A DNA stretch of 20,173 nucleotides from a virus, in IMG/VR virus record IMGVR_UViG_3300025086_000336, positions 1-20,173 of that record, one strand, 5' to 3'. Shown here in pieces: positions 1 through 8,700 of the stretch. Positions within the stretch are counted from its first letter, which is position 1. Every line of letters begins with the position of its first letter. The notes under the pieces were generated by a model, which worked only from the letters and a program-made list of their open reading frames with translations, did no database searches and was not told the DNA's origin. Made by a program: the position numbers and the translations under genes.

Positions 1-244
1 TTCTCCTCCTACTTTTGATTATAAAAAAGGATGTTTTATTGGTAATCAAGCTGAATATTCAAGTTATATAGTTGAAAGTCCAAAAATTGCAAACTATGTA
101 AAAAATGATATAAAAACCACTATTAATGAAAACTTTAAAGAGAAAAAACGTGGTGCTATTAAATTAGGTATAGTTCAGAAGAAAGTCTTGTTTGGTAAAG
201 GTAGTAAAAAAGGTAAGAAATATACTGGTACTTCTGAGTTCTAA
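1..244 (+). CDS. 3' end of a head-tail/tail completion region protein (partial, unidentified)
   Basis: An open frame enters from the left edge (codons begin at position 2) and ends at TAA 242-244, giving about 80 residues with no internal stop. The C-terminal part is basic and rich in Lys and Gly, with a KKGKK stretch near the end. I do not recognise the family from this fragment. By position it lies immediately upstream of a tail terminator, where lambda-like phages carry neck or tail-completion genes (Z or HK97 gp10-like), so a head-tail completion role is inferred from gene order only. Only 2 nt separate its stop from the next ATG, and that gene has no clear Shine-Dalgarno sequence, so the two are probably translationally coupled. 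Confidence 0.6.
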   Translation, partial: SPPTFDYKKGCFIGNQAEYSSYIVESPKIANYVKNDIKTTINENFKEKKRGAIKLGIVQKKVLFGKGSKKGKKYTGTSEF

Positions 245-246
245 TT

Positions 247-675
247 ATGACTTTAGTAAATACAAGAGCGGCCTTTGAAAAAGCAGTAACTGACAAAGTG
301 TTAGATGTAGATCCTACTGTGTTAATGGTTTACGATAATGTTCATTTTACAACTCCTGGAAAAACTAAAAAATATATCATTATGACAGTAGATTTTGGGC
401 AATCTACTTTACAAAATCAAGGAGCATCTTCAGATTATTATGCTGGTGTTATTCAATGTAATGTTTATTGTCCAAAGGGAAAAGGAACTTCAGTTTTATC
501 AGAAATAAGTGAAGCTGTTATTGACGGACTTACTTCTGTTAATGCTTCTGGTTATACAGATACTTTTAGTTGTAAACCTAGAGTTCTTGATATAACTGGT
601 CCAACTCCTTTAGATATAGAAGATAGGAGTCACTTTGTTGGAGTAATATCTTGCCAATTTACCGCTAACGCTTAA
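247..675 (+). CDS. Tail terminator protein (lambda gpU / DUF4128-like)
   Basis: A 142-residue protein resembling the tail terminator family that caps the growing tail tube and joins it to the head. The visible signature is the segment around residues 28-65: a YDNVHFTTPG stretch (bound-residue plus F/P-T-P pattern typical of DUF4128 proteins), then a hydrophobic strand, then a polar segment before a GVIQCNVYCPKGKG strand, where the family has a conserved 'Y.G.xQ..V..P.G.G' pattern. The length fits the family (about 130-150). It sits directly before the G/T chaperone and tape measure, the place expected for U. There is no strong Shine-Dalgarno, and start follows the previous stop by 2 nt. The assignment rests on motif recognition and synteny, not a search. 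Confidence 0.75.
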   Translation: MTLVNTRAAFEKAVTDKVLDVDPTVLMVYDNVHFTTPGKTKKYIIMTVDFGQSTLQNQGASSDYYAGVIQCNVYCPKGKGTSVLSEISEAVIDGLTSVNASGYTDTFSCKPRVLDITGPTPLDIEDRSHFVGVISCQFTANA

Positions 676-700
676 TATAGTAAAGTAATATAATTTTGAT

Positions 701-1054
701 ATGACAAGAGCAGTAGACCTACTCAAAAACAAGTTTGGAGTTTCTCAACTTTACAAACATGATGTTAAACAAGATGATGAGATTATTCTTACTGTCTATT
801 GGCATCCTTTAACTATTGCTGAAAGAGAAGCAATACAGAAAAAAACAGGAACTGATGATACTAATGATTATGCTTTGCAAATGATGATTGAAAAAGCATT
901 AGATAAAGATGGAGCAAGAATTTTTCAAGATGGAGACAAGGCTTCATTAAGAAGAGAAGTTTCAGCATCAATTCTTGAAGAAATACAAATTGCTATGATT
1001 ACTGTTGGTTCTGATAAGGAGGTCAAAGAGGCTAAAGCCGATTTGAAAAGCTAA
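701..1054 (+). CDS. Tail assembly chaperone, short form (gpG-like)
   Basis: A 117-residue acidic/charged protein placed between the tail terminator and the tape measure, as lambda G is. The family's role is to coat the tape measure and recruit tail-tube subunits during assembly; it is not expected in the mature virion. The middle carries an LTIAEREAIQKKTG segment followed by a helical region and a C-terminal EVKEAKADLK tail. That tail reads on naturally into the downstream T-like frame if the ribosome shifts near the stop, as in G/GT systems. A full-length Shine-Dalgarno-like TAAGGAGGT lies inside the gene at 1015-1023. Its own start has no Shine-Dalgarno, but TATAGTAA (676-683) and TATAAT (689-694) lie just upstream. 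Confidence 0.8.
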   Translation: MTRAVDLLKNKFGVSQLYKHDVKQDDEIILTVYWHPLTIAEREAIQKKTGTDDTNDYALQMMIEKALDKDGARIFQDGDKASLRREVSASILEEIQIAMITVGSDKEVKEAKADLKS

Positions 1055-1241
1055 TAAAGATTGGCAATTTATATTTAGTTTGGCAAAGCAATTACATAAA
1101 ACTGTAGCTGAGTTATGTCAGACTCTTACTATCGAAGAGATGATAGGTTGGGCTGCTTATGCAGAAATAGAAAGTGAAGAATATCAAAAACAACAAGAAC
1201 AAGCACAAAGATCTAATGCTTTAAAAGGCAAAAGAAGGTAA
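1047..1241 (+). CDS. gpT-like extension of the tail assembly chaperone, reached by apparent +1 frameshift
   Basis: Downstream of the short chaperone a second frame is open from 1047 to TAA 1239-1241. It begins KANKDWQFIFSLAKQLHKTV and continues with ELCQTLTIEEMIGWAAY, the pattern of lambda gpT and of fused tail chaperones. There is no ATG and no Shine-Dalgarno positioned for it. This frame becomes open only 5 nt before the G stop, because TGA 1044-1046 blocks it upstream, so any shift must occur at 1046-1051. At 1046-1049 there is AAAA. A lysyl-tRNA on AAA 1046-1048 could slide +1 to AAA 1047-1049, giving the smooth junction ADLK-ANKDW and a product of about 179 residues (join 701..1048, 1050..1241). 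A -2 shift reaches the same frame, but re-pairing would be poor. A sequencing indel is the alternative. Confidence 0.78.
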   Translation, partial: KANKDWQFIFSLAKQLHKTVAELCQTLTIEEMIGWAAYAEIESEEYQKQQEQAQRSNALKGKRR

Positions 1242-1272
1242 GATAGGTTTAATATTTGGTTTTTAAGAAAAA

Positions 1273-3468
1273 GTGGCTGCTTATAATGTAGATATTGCTA
1301 TTGCCTTAAAAAATTCTAATAAGTTAATTGCTCTTCGCAAAGAATTAAGAGGTGCAACAAAAGAAATAACACAATTTAATAAAGAAGCTAGAGAACAAAA
1401 TAAAGTATTACCAGTATCAATTAATAGTTTTAATAAACAACTTTCAAGAGCTAGAAAATTATTAGATAGAGCAGCAGTAGGAACTTCCAGTTTTAATCGA
1501 GCAGCAAAAGCTTTAGTAAATGTAGAAAAAGAGCACAATAATCAATTAACTATTAAAGAAAAACTTCTAAATAAAATTAGAATGGAAGTTAATGATCCTA
1601 CATTTAATTTACGTCAACAAAGAAAACAACAGATAAGAGAAAATATACGTCAAAATAGAGCACTCAGATTTTCTAATGTTAATCCTAGTCGACCTGCTGT
1701 TGTCGGAGATTTTGGTCAAGCTGGAGGAAGAATAGGACCAGCACAAGCATTAAATAATTCTCAAGGAGGATTTTTAGCTTTTAGTAAAATTGCTAATAAA
1801 TTAGATGGTACTAACTTAAAAAACTTAAAACAAAACACAAAAACAGCGTCAATTTTAGCTTCACAAGCGACAGCAGCCCAGTTTAGAGATATAGGTTTTG
1901 GTATAAAAGGTGGTCAAATTGGACCTGCACAAGCTGTATCTTCACAACCTAATTTCTTTAACAGAATGGGCATTGGTAAAAATGCACAAAAAGGACCATT
2001 TGCGATGCAAGGTGGTGCAACGGCACGTTTAAAAGGTGGTATTGGTAGTGCATTAATCGGTGGAGGTTTTCCTGCATTATTTGGTGCTGGAGGTCTAAGT
2101 TCTGCATTTGGTGCTATTGCTGGTGGTGCTGGAGGAGCACTTGCACCTGGAGGTGGTTTTGCTGCTTCTATCTTTGCTACTGCTATTGCTGCTCAAATTG
2201 AAGATGCAATAGCATTTAGAAAAGAAGTAAAGAAACTAAATGCACAAATGATAGCGATTGGTGGAAGCTCAGAATTTTCAAGAAAAGAAATAAAACAATT
2301 TGGAAAAGAATTAGGTATTACTAAAGAAGAAAGTATACAAGCTTTAGCAGCTTTTTCTCGATTCCAAGATAAAGAAGTAAAAAAAATGCTTGGAAAAACT
2401 CTTGGATCGCCCGAACAATTTGATGCTTTAGCAGGTATTACTGATTCTTCATCATTAATAAATGAGGTCGTAAAGGCAAGAGATATTATTGGACAGACAA
2501 AATCAGATGAATTATTAGCAGATTTAAAATTAGGTAAGAGTCTCGATGTTCAACTGAAGTTAACAAAAGAAATTGCAAGAGTTAGAAGAGAAGAATTTGA
2601 AAAAACTACAACAAAAAAACTTAAAATTGAGGAGAAGAATTTTAAGAACTTAATACTTGAAGAAGGTAATTTAAAAAGATTTTTAGGACAACTCGATCCT
2701 GAGAGTAAATTAGGAAAAGTCCTTAAAGACGTTGATCCTAAAACAGAATTTTTCAGTCAATTACAATCTCAAGTAGGTTTTGGAACTTTAGGAAGAAATC
2801 TTGAACTGTTTAAGAAAGAATTTTTTGATATGTTAAGTGGTGAAGAGATGGCAAAATTTGATGAGGCAGCCGAAAAAACTGCTAAACTTGTTGAGTTTGG
2901 AAGAGAATATGCTCTTCAATTACAAGAGTTTCAAGAATTTAGAGCACCTGTAGATGAAATAGAAAGATTATCAAGAGCAACAAGAGTAGTTCTTGATGTA
3001 AGTAAAGAACTGAAAACAAGTTTTGCAGAATCTTTCAAAGGGATTGTTAAAGGAACAATGACAGTTACTGATGCCTTTAGAAATATGTTGAACAGAATTG
3101 GTGATTATTTCTTAGATCTCGCTGCACAAGTTATGGCTGCGGGTATTCAAAAATCTTTCTTAGGCTTGTTTCAAAATATGTTTAATGTTCAGATGCCGAG
3201 TGGCATGGCAGATGGAGGTCCTGTTAGAGGTGGAACGCCTTATATAGTAGGAGAACGAGGGCCAGAATTATTTACACCAGGAGTAAGTGGAAATATTACA
3301 CCAAATGAGTCTTTGGGTGGTTCAACAAATATAGTAGTAAACGTAGATGCTTCTGGTTCTTCTGTTGAAGGAAATGAACAACAAGGTAGAGAACTTGGTC
3401 AATTAATTTCAGTTGCAGTACAATCTGAAATAATACAACAACAAAGACCAGGAGGATTACTTGCATAA
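1273..3468 (+). CDS. Tail tape measure protein (gpH-like)
   Basis: A 731-residue protein that sets tail length and is ejected during DNA delivery. It starts at GTG 1273, preceded only by a weak purine stretch. The N-terminal 130 residues are charged and helical. Residues about 250-315 form a long Gly/Ala-rich hydrophobic segment expected to interact with membrane. Residues 430-600 are again helical and charged. The C-terminus (about 645-680) has the hallmark ADGGPVRGGTPYIVGERGPE motif followed by LFTPG and NITPNE, seen at the end of many tape measures. By the usual 0.15 nm per residue rule the tail would be roughly 110 nm. The short segment 'GGRIGPAQA' recurs as 'GGQIGPAQA' about 60 residues later. 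The stop overlaps the next ATG by 1 nt. Confidence 0.95.
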   Translation: MAAYNVDIAIALKNSNKLIALRKELRGATKEITQFNKEAREQNKVLPVSINSFNKQLSRARKLLDRAAVGTSSFNRAAKALVNVEKEHNNQLTIKEKLLNKIRMEVNDPTFNLRQQRKQQIRENIRQNRALRFSNVNPSRPAVVGDFGQAGGRIGPAQALNNSQGGFLAFSKIANKLDGTNLKNLKQNTKTASILASQATAAQFRDIGFGIKGGQIGPAQAVSSQPNFFNRMGIGKNAQKGPFAMQGGATARLKGGIGSALIGGGFPALFGAGGLSSAFGAIAGGAGGALAPGGGFAASIFATAIAAQIEDAIAFRKEVKKLNAQMIAIGGSSEFSRKEIKQFGKELGITKEESIQALAAFSRFQDKEVKKMLGKTLGSPEQFDALAGITDSSSLINEVVKARDIIGQTKSDELLADLKLGKSLDVQLKLTKEIARVRREEFEKTTTKKLKIEEKNFKNLILEEGNLKRFLGQLDPESKLGKVLKDVDPKTEFFSQLQSQVGFGTLGRNLELFKKEFFDMLSGEEMAKFDEAAEKTAKLVEFGREYALQLQEFQEFRAPVDEIERLSRATRVVLDVSKELKTSFAESFKGIVKGTMTVTDAFRNMLNRIGDYFLDLAAQVMAAGIQKSFLGLFQNMFNVQMPSGMADGGPVRGGTPYIVGERGPELFTPGVSGNITPNESLGGSTNIVVNVDASGSSVEGNEQQGRELGQLISVAVQSEIIQQQRPGGLLA

Positions 3469-3815
3469 TGGCTACGTTTCCCTCTATAAATCCTAAATAT
3501 GGACAACAAAAAAGATCGACACCAATAACTCGTACTATTCGTTTTGCTGATGGTTATGAGCATCGCATACTTTTTGGATTAGCAGAACATCAGAATCCTA
3601 AAGTTTATAATCTTACTTTTGAAGTATCACAAACAGATTCAGATACTATAGAAACATTTTTAGATGCAAGAGCAAATGATAGTGCCAGCTTTACTTTTAC
3701 TCCTCCAGGAGAATCTAGTGCTTCACAATATGTATGTGAAAGTTGGAATAAATCTATACCGTATTTAAATAGAGCGACAATACAAGCAACATTTAGGGAG
3801 GTGTTTGAACCATGA
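3468..3815 (+). CDS. Minor tail protein (gpM-like)
   Basis: A 115-residue protein matching the phage minor tail protein family of lambda gpM (PF05939-type), a component of the tail-tip complex. The visible features are the opening FPSINPKYG, the IRFADGYEHRILFGL strand-turn (the family has 'R.GDGYEQR...G.N'), and a central FLDARANDSASFTFTPPG segment corresponding to the conserved 'F...G..sF.w.pP' region. Length agrees with gpM (about 110). The start ATG overlaps the tape-measure stop as TAATG and has a good GGAGGA Shine-Dalgarno within the end of the tape-measure gene. It ends with an ATGA 4-nt overlap with the L gene, so the M-L pair is coupled. Confidence 0.9.
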   Translation: MATFPSINPKYGQQKRSTPITRTIRFADGYEHRILFGLAEHQNPKVYNLTFEVSQTDSDTIETFLDARANDSASFTFTPPGESSASQYVCESWNKSIPYLNRATIQATFREVFEP

Positions 3816-4390
3816 GTACTGCTCCTGTTTTTAGTGAAGTTCAAAAAATAAATCCCTCTGCAATTATTGAACTATTTACACTAAAACTAGATAACTCTTT
3901 ACATGGTGCAACTACAACTTATAGATTTCATTCGGGATCTAATCTAAATGCAAATGGAGAAATAGTTTGGGCTGGTGATTCTTATTTAAGATTTCCAATA
4001 GAAGCTACAGGTTTTGCGTATCAACGTGGTCAGATTCCTAGACCAAAACTTGTAGTAAGTAATGCACTAGGAACAATATCTGCAATACTTCTTACTGTTA
4101 ATCAGACAACAACTGGTAATGATTTAACAGGAGCTACTGTTACAAGAATAAGAACAATGGCAAGATTTTTAGATGCTGTTAATTTTCCAGGGAGTTCTAA
4201 TCCATTAGGAACACCAGATCCTACAGCCGAATTTAAACGTCAGATATATGTAATTGATAGAAAATCAGCAGAAAATAGAGATGTAGTAGAATTTGAACTA
4301 GCAGGAGCTATTGATATGGCTGGAGTTAGAGCACCGAAACGTCAATGCACTCGTGCTTTATTTCCTAGCATTGGTACGTTTAATCAATGA
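3812..4390 (+). CDS. Minor tail protein L-like, without the C-terminal Fe-S domain
   Basis: A 192-residue protein like the N-terminal part of lambda gpL (PF05100-type), a tail-tip protein sitting between M and K. The recognisable stretch is INPSAIIELFTLKLD near the start, then 'GFAYQRGQIPRPKLVVSN', an arginine-rich region with PTAEFKRQIYVIDRK, and the closing FELAGAIDMAGVRAPKRQC. In lambda-type L proteins (232 residues) that last segment leads into a cysteine-rich domain that binds a 4Fe-4S cluster. Here the protein ends 13 residues after Cys179, its only cysteine in that part, so the cluster domain is missing. The end is an ATGA overlap with the intact K gene, and no leftover Cys-rich frame follows, so this looks like the real end. 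Strong AGGGAGG ribosome site. Confidence 0.87.
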   Translation: MSTAPVFSEVQKINPSAIIELFTLKLDNSLHGATTTYRFHSGSNLNANGEIVWAGDSYLRFPIEATGFAYQRGQIPRPKLVVSNALGTISAILLTVNQTTTGNDLTGATVTRIRTMARFLDAVNFPGSSNPLGTPDPTAEFKRQIYVIDRKSAENRDVVEFELAGAIDMAGVRAPKRQCTRALFPSIGTFNQ

Positions 4391-5094
4391 GTTGGAAAGA
4401 TGACGCATTGGTTCATGCGAAAGACCAAGATCCTAAAGAAGCTGTAGGACTTTTACTAAATATCAGAGGTAAACATAAATATTATCCTTGTCAAAACTTA
4501 GCAATAACAAATCATCAAGAATTTATTTTAAATCCAGAAGATTATGTAAAAGCAGATAGTCTTGGAGAAATAACTGCTGTTGTTCATAGTCATCCGACAA
4601 CACCTCCTGTTCCAAGTCAAGCTGATCGTATTAGTTGTGAGCATAGTAAATTACCTTGGCATATTGTTAACCCTAAGACAGGTGAATGGGGTGAATGTAT
4701 TCCCGAAGGTTATGTTCCAGAATTACTAGGCAGACCGTGGGTATGGGGTGTTACTGACTGTTGGAGTTTAGTTGTCGATTGGTACGCACAAGAAAAAGGT
4801 ATAGAACTAAAAGATTATGCAAGAAATATGACACCACAGGAATTTTTAGAGAATCCTTTATTTGAAGATTATGCGTGGCGAACAGGATTTAGAGAACTTA
4901 GATCAGAAGAAAAGTTAGAAGCTGGAGATGTTTTATTAATGTCTATAATGCACCCAACTTTAAATCATGTAGCTATTTTTCTTGGAGATATGGTTTTACA
5001 CCATTTAGCAGATAGACTATCTTGTAGAGAGCCATATTCTGAGTGGTTGTTAAAATGTACTGGTAAGAGGTATCGCTATGCTCAGAAAAGTTAA
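4387..5094 (+). CDS. Tail tip peptidase: JAMM + NlpC/P60 domains (gpK-like)
   Basis: A 235-residue two-domain protein equivalent to lambda gpK, a tail-tip assembly factor with predicted peptidase and cell-wall hydrolase activities. Residues 1-100 form a JAB1/MPN (JAMM) metalloprotease domain: Glu18, then HSH at 67-69, Ser77 and Asp80, matching the E...HxHx7SxxD zinc motif exactly. Residues about 110-235 form an NlpC/P60 domain with the catalytic cysteine in TDCWSLVVDWY (Cys125), the histidine in LNHVAIFLG (His194) and a third polar residue candidate at His205 or His206. Both active sites appear intact. It lies in an overlapping L-K-I string, beginning by a 4-nt ATGA overlap and sharing 17 nt with the next gene. 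Confidence 0.93.
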   Translation: MSWKDDALVHAKDQDPKEAVGLLLNIRGKHKYYPCQNLAITNHQEFILNPEDYVKADSLGEITAVVHSHPTTPPVPSQADRISCEHSKLPWHIVNPKTGEWGECIPEGYVPELLGRPWVWGVTDCWSLVVDWYAQEKGIELKDYARNMTPQEFLENPLFEDYAWRTGFRELRSEEKLEAGDVLLMSIMHPTLNHVAIFLGDMVLHHLADRLSCREPYSEWLLKCTGKRYRYAQKS

Positions 5095-5701
5095 ATTATA
5101 CGGAGAATTAGCTGATTTTGTAGGCTATAAAGAATTAGATGCCGTAATAAATTCTACTGCTGATGCAATACGTTTTCTTGTTAGTAACTTTCCAAAGTTG
5201 GAAGCTCACATGAATGAGAGATATTATAAAGTTTTAGTAGGTGATTATGAAATTGGTGAGGAAGATATACAAAGTCCTATAGGACAATCTGACATAAGTA
5301 TTGTTCCTGTTATCAGTGGTGCGGGTGGAGGTGTCGGTAAAACTTTATTGGGAGTAGCAATGGTTGGATTAGCTTTTGCTACTGGTGGTGTAGGTTTTGC
5401 TTTTGCAAAAGTTCCTTTAGCAAATGCAGGTGCAATTACAGGACTCACGGGCGGTTTTCTAGGAAAAGCTGCTGTATATCTTGGAGCAAGTTTAGTTATA
5501 TCAGGTGTAACTGAAATGCTGTTTCCTTTACCCAAGCCACAAGATTTTAGTAACGAAGAAGACCCACGCATATCGTTTAGTTTTTCTGGTGTGCAGAATA
5601 CATCACGAGCAGGTACTAGCCACCCAATAGTTTATGGAGAAATTGTAACTGGCTCAGTCGTAATCTCTGCTGGAATTGACACAAATCAGGTATCAGCATG
5701 A
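5078..5701 (+). CDS. Tail assembly protein I-like (gpI)
   Basis: A 207-residue protein like lambda gpI (PF06805-type), needed at an early step of tail-tip assembly. The N-terminal 80 residues resemble the family's ubiquitin-like fold (VKLYGELADFVG opening, ISIVPVISG end). A Gly/Ala-rich hydrophobic middle (about 82-150) follows, and then the conserved tail FSFSGVQNTSRAGTSHPIVY ending in GEIVTGSVVISAG, which is the family's most recognisable segment. The start lies inside the K gene with an AAGAGG ribosome site, and the stop overlaps J by ATGA. All flanking genes agree with this identity. Confidence 0.9.
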   Translation: MLRKVKLYGELADFVGYKELDAVINSTADAIRFLVSNFPKLEAHMNERYYKVLVGDYEIGEEDIQSPIGQSDISIVPVISGAGGGVGKTLLGVAMVGLAFATGGVGFAFAKVPLANAGAITGLTGGFLGKAAVYLGASLVISGVTEMLFPLPKPQDFSNEEDPRISFSFSGVQNTSRAGTSHPIVYGEIVTGSVVISAGIDTNQVSA

Positions 5702-8700
5702 CAGATAAAATTATTAGAGGTTCTGGTGGCCCACCACCAACTCCACCTTCTCCAACTAGAGCACCTGATACTTTAAATAGTAGACAGTTTGCTTCTATCC
5801 AAGATCTTATTTCTGAAGGAGAGATAGAAGGTTTTGCAACACCATCAAAAGCAGGGCTTACAAAAGGAACTACTGCATATAACAATGCAGCATTGAAGGA
5901 TGTCTTTCTAAACGATACTCCTATTTTAAATTCAACTGCCAGTAACACAAATCCACAGACAGCAGATTTTAACTTTCAAAGCGTAGGATTTACTCCTCGT
6001 TTTGGAACGTCAAACCAAGAACATATTCCTGGTATTGAAAGTAGCCAATCTACAACTGCTGTAGGAGTTACGGTAACAAATTCTTCTCCTGTCACTCGTC
6101 AAATTACAAATACAAATGTTGATGCTGTCAAGGTAACGGTAACTTTTCCTCAACTACAAAAGGCAACTGACGAAGGAGATTTATTAGGTTCTTCTGTTGA
6201 TTTAAAAATACAAGTTCAATATAATTCTGGTGGCTTTTCAGATATTATTTCAGATACTATTACTGGTAGAACTGCTGATGCGTACCAAAAAGAATATCGT
6301 GTAAATATAACAGGTGCATTTCCTGTAGATATAAGAGTTGTAAGAGTAACAGCAGATAGTACATCTTCAAATCTTGTTGATGCTTTTACTTGGACAAGTC
6401 TTGGTGAGATTGTTGACGATAAACAAACTTATTTAAATAGTGCTTATACAAATATAAGAATAGATTCTGAACAATTTAGTTCTATACCAAAAAGAGCTTT
6501 TCGTGTTCGTGGTGTAAAAGTAAGAATCCCAGGTGCAGGTGCTTCTAGTTCTGGCACTCCTACTGTTGATTTACAAACAGGAAGAATTGTCTATCCAAGT
6601 GGTTATATATTTAATGGAACGATGGGAGCAGCCCAATGGTGTTCATGTCCTGCTTTAATTTTATTAGACCTTTTAACTACTGAAAGATATGGCTTTGGAA
6701 CGCATATCACAGACAGCAACTTAGATTTGTTTAGTTTTATAGCAGCTAGTAGATACGCAAATGAATTGGTATCAGATGGTTTTGGAGGACAGGAAGCAAG
6801 ATTTAGTTGTAATGTAAATATTCAAGGATCAATGGAAGCCTATACCTTGATAAATGAATTAGCTGGAGTGATGAGATGTTTCCCTATATGGTCTGAAGGT
6901 TCTGTCACTATTACTCAAGATAAGCCAACAGATCCTAGTTATCTATTTAGTTTGGCAAACGTAGGTGAAGGTGGGTTTTCATATTCTGGTAGCAGTTTAA
7001 AACAAAGACATTCTGTTATTTCTGTCAGTTATTTCAACATGGATAGTAGAGAGATAGATTATGAAGTTGTAGAAGATAGTACAGCCCAAGCAAAACTTGG
7101 CATAGTAAAGAAAGACGTAAAAGCATTTGCCTGTACAAGTCGTGGTCAAGCTCAGAGATTAGGCAAGGCAATATTATTTAGTGAACAAAATGAATCTGAA
7201 GTCGTTAGTTTTACAACCTCTATAGATGCTGGTGCAATCGTAAGACCTGGAAGTGTAATTTCAATAAACGATCCAGTTAGAGGAGGAGAACGTAGAGGTG
7301 GACGTATAAAATCTGCTACAACCACTGCAATAACCGTAGATAATATTAAAGATCTTGATACTTTTACAGGTACAAATAAAAAATGTAGTGTGATACTACC
7401 CGATGGCTCGGTAGAAACAAGAAATATACTTAGTGTGGTAAGCAATGTAATAAGTTTAGATTCTGCTTTGTCCGCAACGCCTAATGTTAATAGTATTTGG
7501 CTTGTTCAAAGTTCAACTTTAGAAGCACAAACTTACAGAGTAATAACAGTAGAAGAACAAGATGGAATTAATTTTGCAATTACAGCATTAACTTATATTG
7601 ATGGTAAATATGCAAATATCGAACAAGGTATCAGTTTACCTGCAAGAAATATATCTTTATTAAATGAGCCAAAGAATCCACCATCAAATTTACAGGCATC
7701 TGAAAGAGTTGTTGTAATAAATGCTCTTGCAGTAACTAAATTAATTTTATCTTGGGTATCAGTTACAGGTGTTAGTCAATATCTTGTTCAATATAGATTT
7801 AACAATACAAACTGGGTAAGTGAAATAGTCTTTAGACCTGACTTTGAACTTATTGACACACAAGCAGGACCTTATGAATTTAAAGTTTATTCATATAATG
7901 CAGCTTTAAAATTATCAGCAACATCTTCCGACCTTACATTTAATGCAGTAGGTAAAACAGATCCACCAGGTAATGTACAAAATTTATCTATGGAACCAAT
8001 TACTAATAAATTGGTAAGACTTAGATGGACAAAAGCTGTAGATCCTGATGTTCTTCACGGAGGGCGAGTTTATGTAAGGCATAGTAACTTAACCGATGGC
8101 AGTGGTACGTTTCAAAACTCTGTTGATCTTGTTACGGCTTTAGCTGGTAATACTACAGATGTTGTTGTTCCTTCTTTAGAGGGAGAGTATATTCTTAAAT
8201 TTCAAGATGACCAAGGAAACTTTAGTACTGGAGAAGCAAGTATAATTCAAGATTTGCCTGATCTTATTGATACTCAAGTTATATTGCAAGATAGAGAGGA
8301 TTTAGATTCTCCTCCTTTTGCTGGTGTTGATACAAATACAACATTTAATAGTACAACAAGTGCATTGCAACTTACTAATCCAGTTACAAACGCAACGGGA
8401 GAATACGCTTTCAAAGATATTTTAGATTTAGGTGCTGTATTTTCTCTTGATTTAAAAAGAGTTATACGTTCTATTGGTTTTGTTATAGGTACAGATATAG
8501 AAACCATTATTCCAAGTGGATCATTTTGGGATAATTATGCTATTGATGGTAATTTTGATGGTGCAGCAGCAGATGAAGCAAACTGTCAGATACAGGTAGC
8601 AACTTCACAAACAGCATCAGGAACTTTCGGAGGCTTTAATAATTTTGCAAATGGAACATTTAAAGGTCGTAGGTTTAAATTTAAATTAATTCTAGAAACA

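Noticed and set aside
1060-1241. Independent translation of the T-like frame from TTG 1080
   Set aside because: No Shine-Dalgarno before it, it would lose the conserved DWQFIF segment, and the family is known to use frameshifting.
5318-5350. Walker-A-like GAGGGVGKT in the I-like protein
   Set aside because: It fits the loose [AG]x4GKT pattern but lies in the Gly-rich hydrophobic linker typical of gpI, with no Walker B or ATPase domain.
5616-5948. Long minus-strand open frame opposite the I/J junction
   Set aside because: It lies entirely under two well-supported overlapping genes and has low-complexity proline/glycine shadow composition; similar shadows elsewhere were also dropped.
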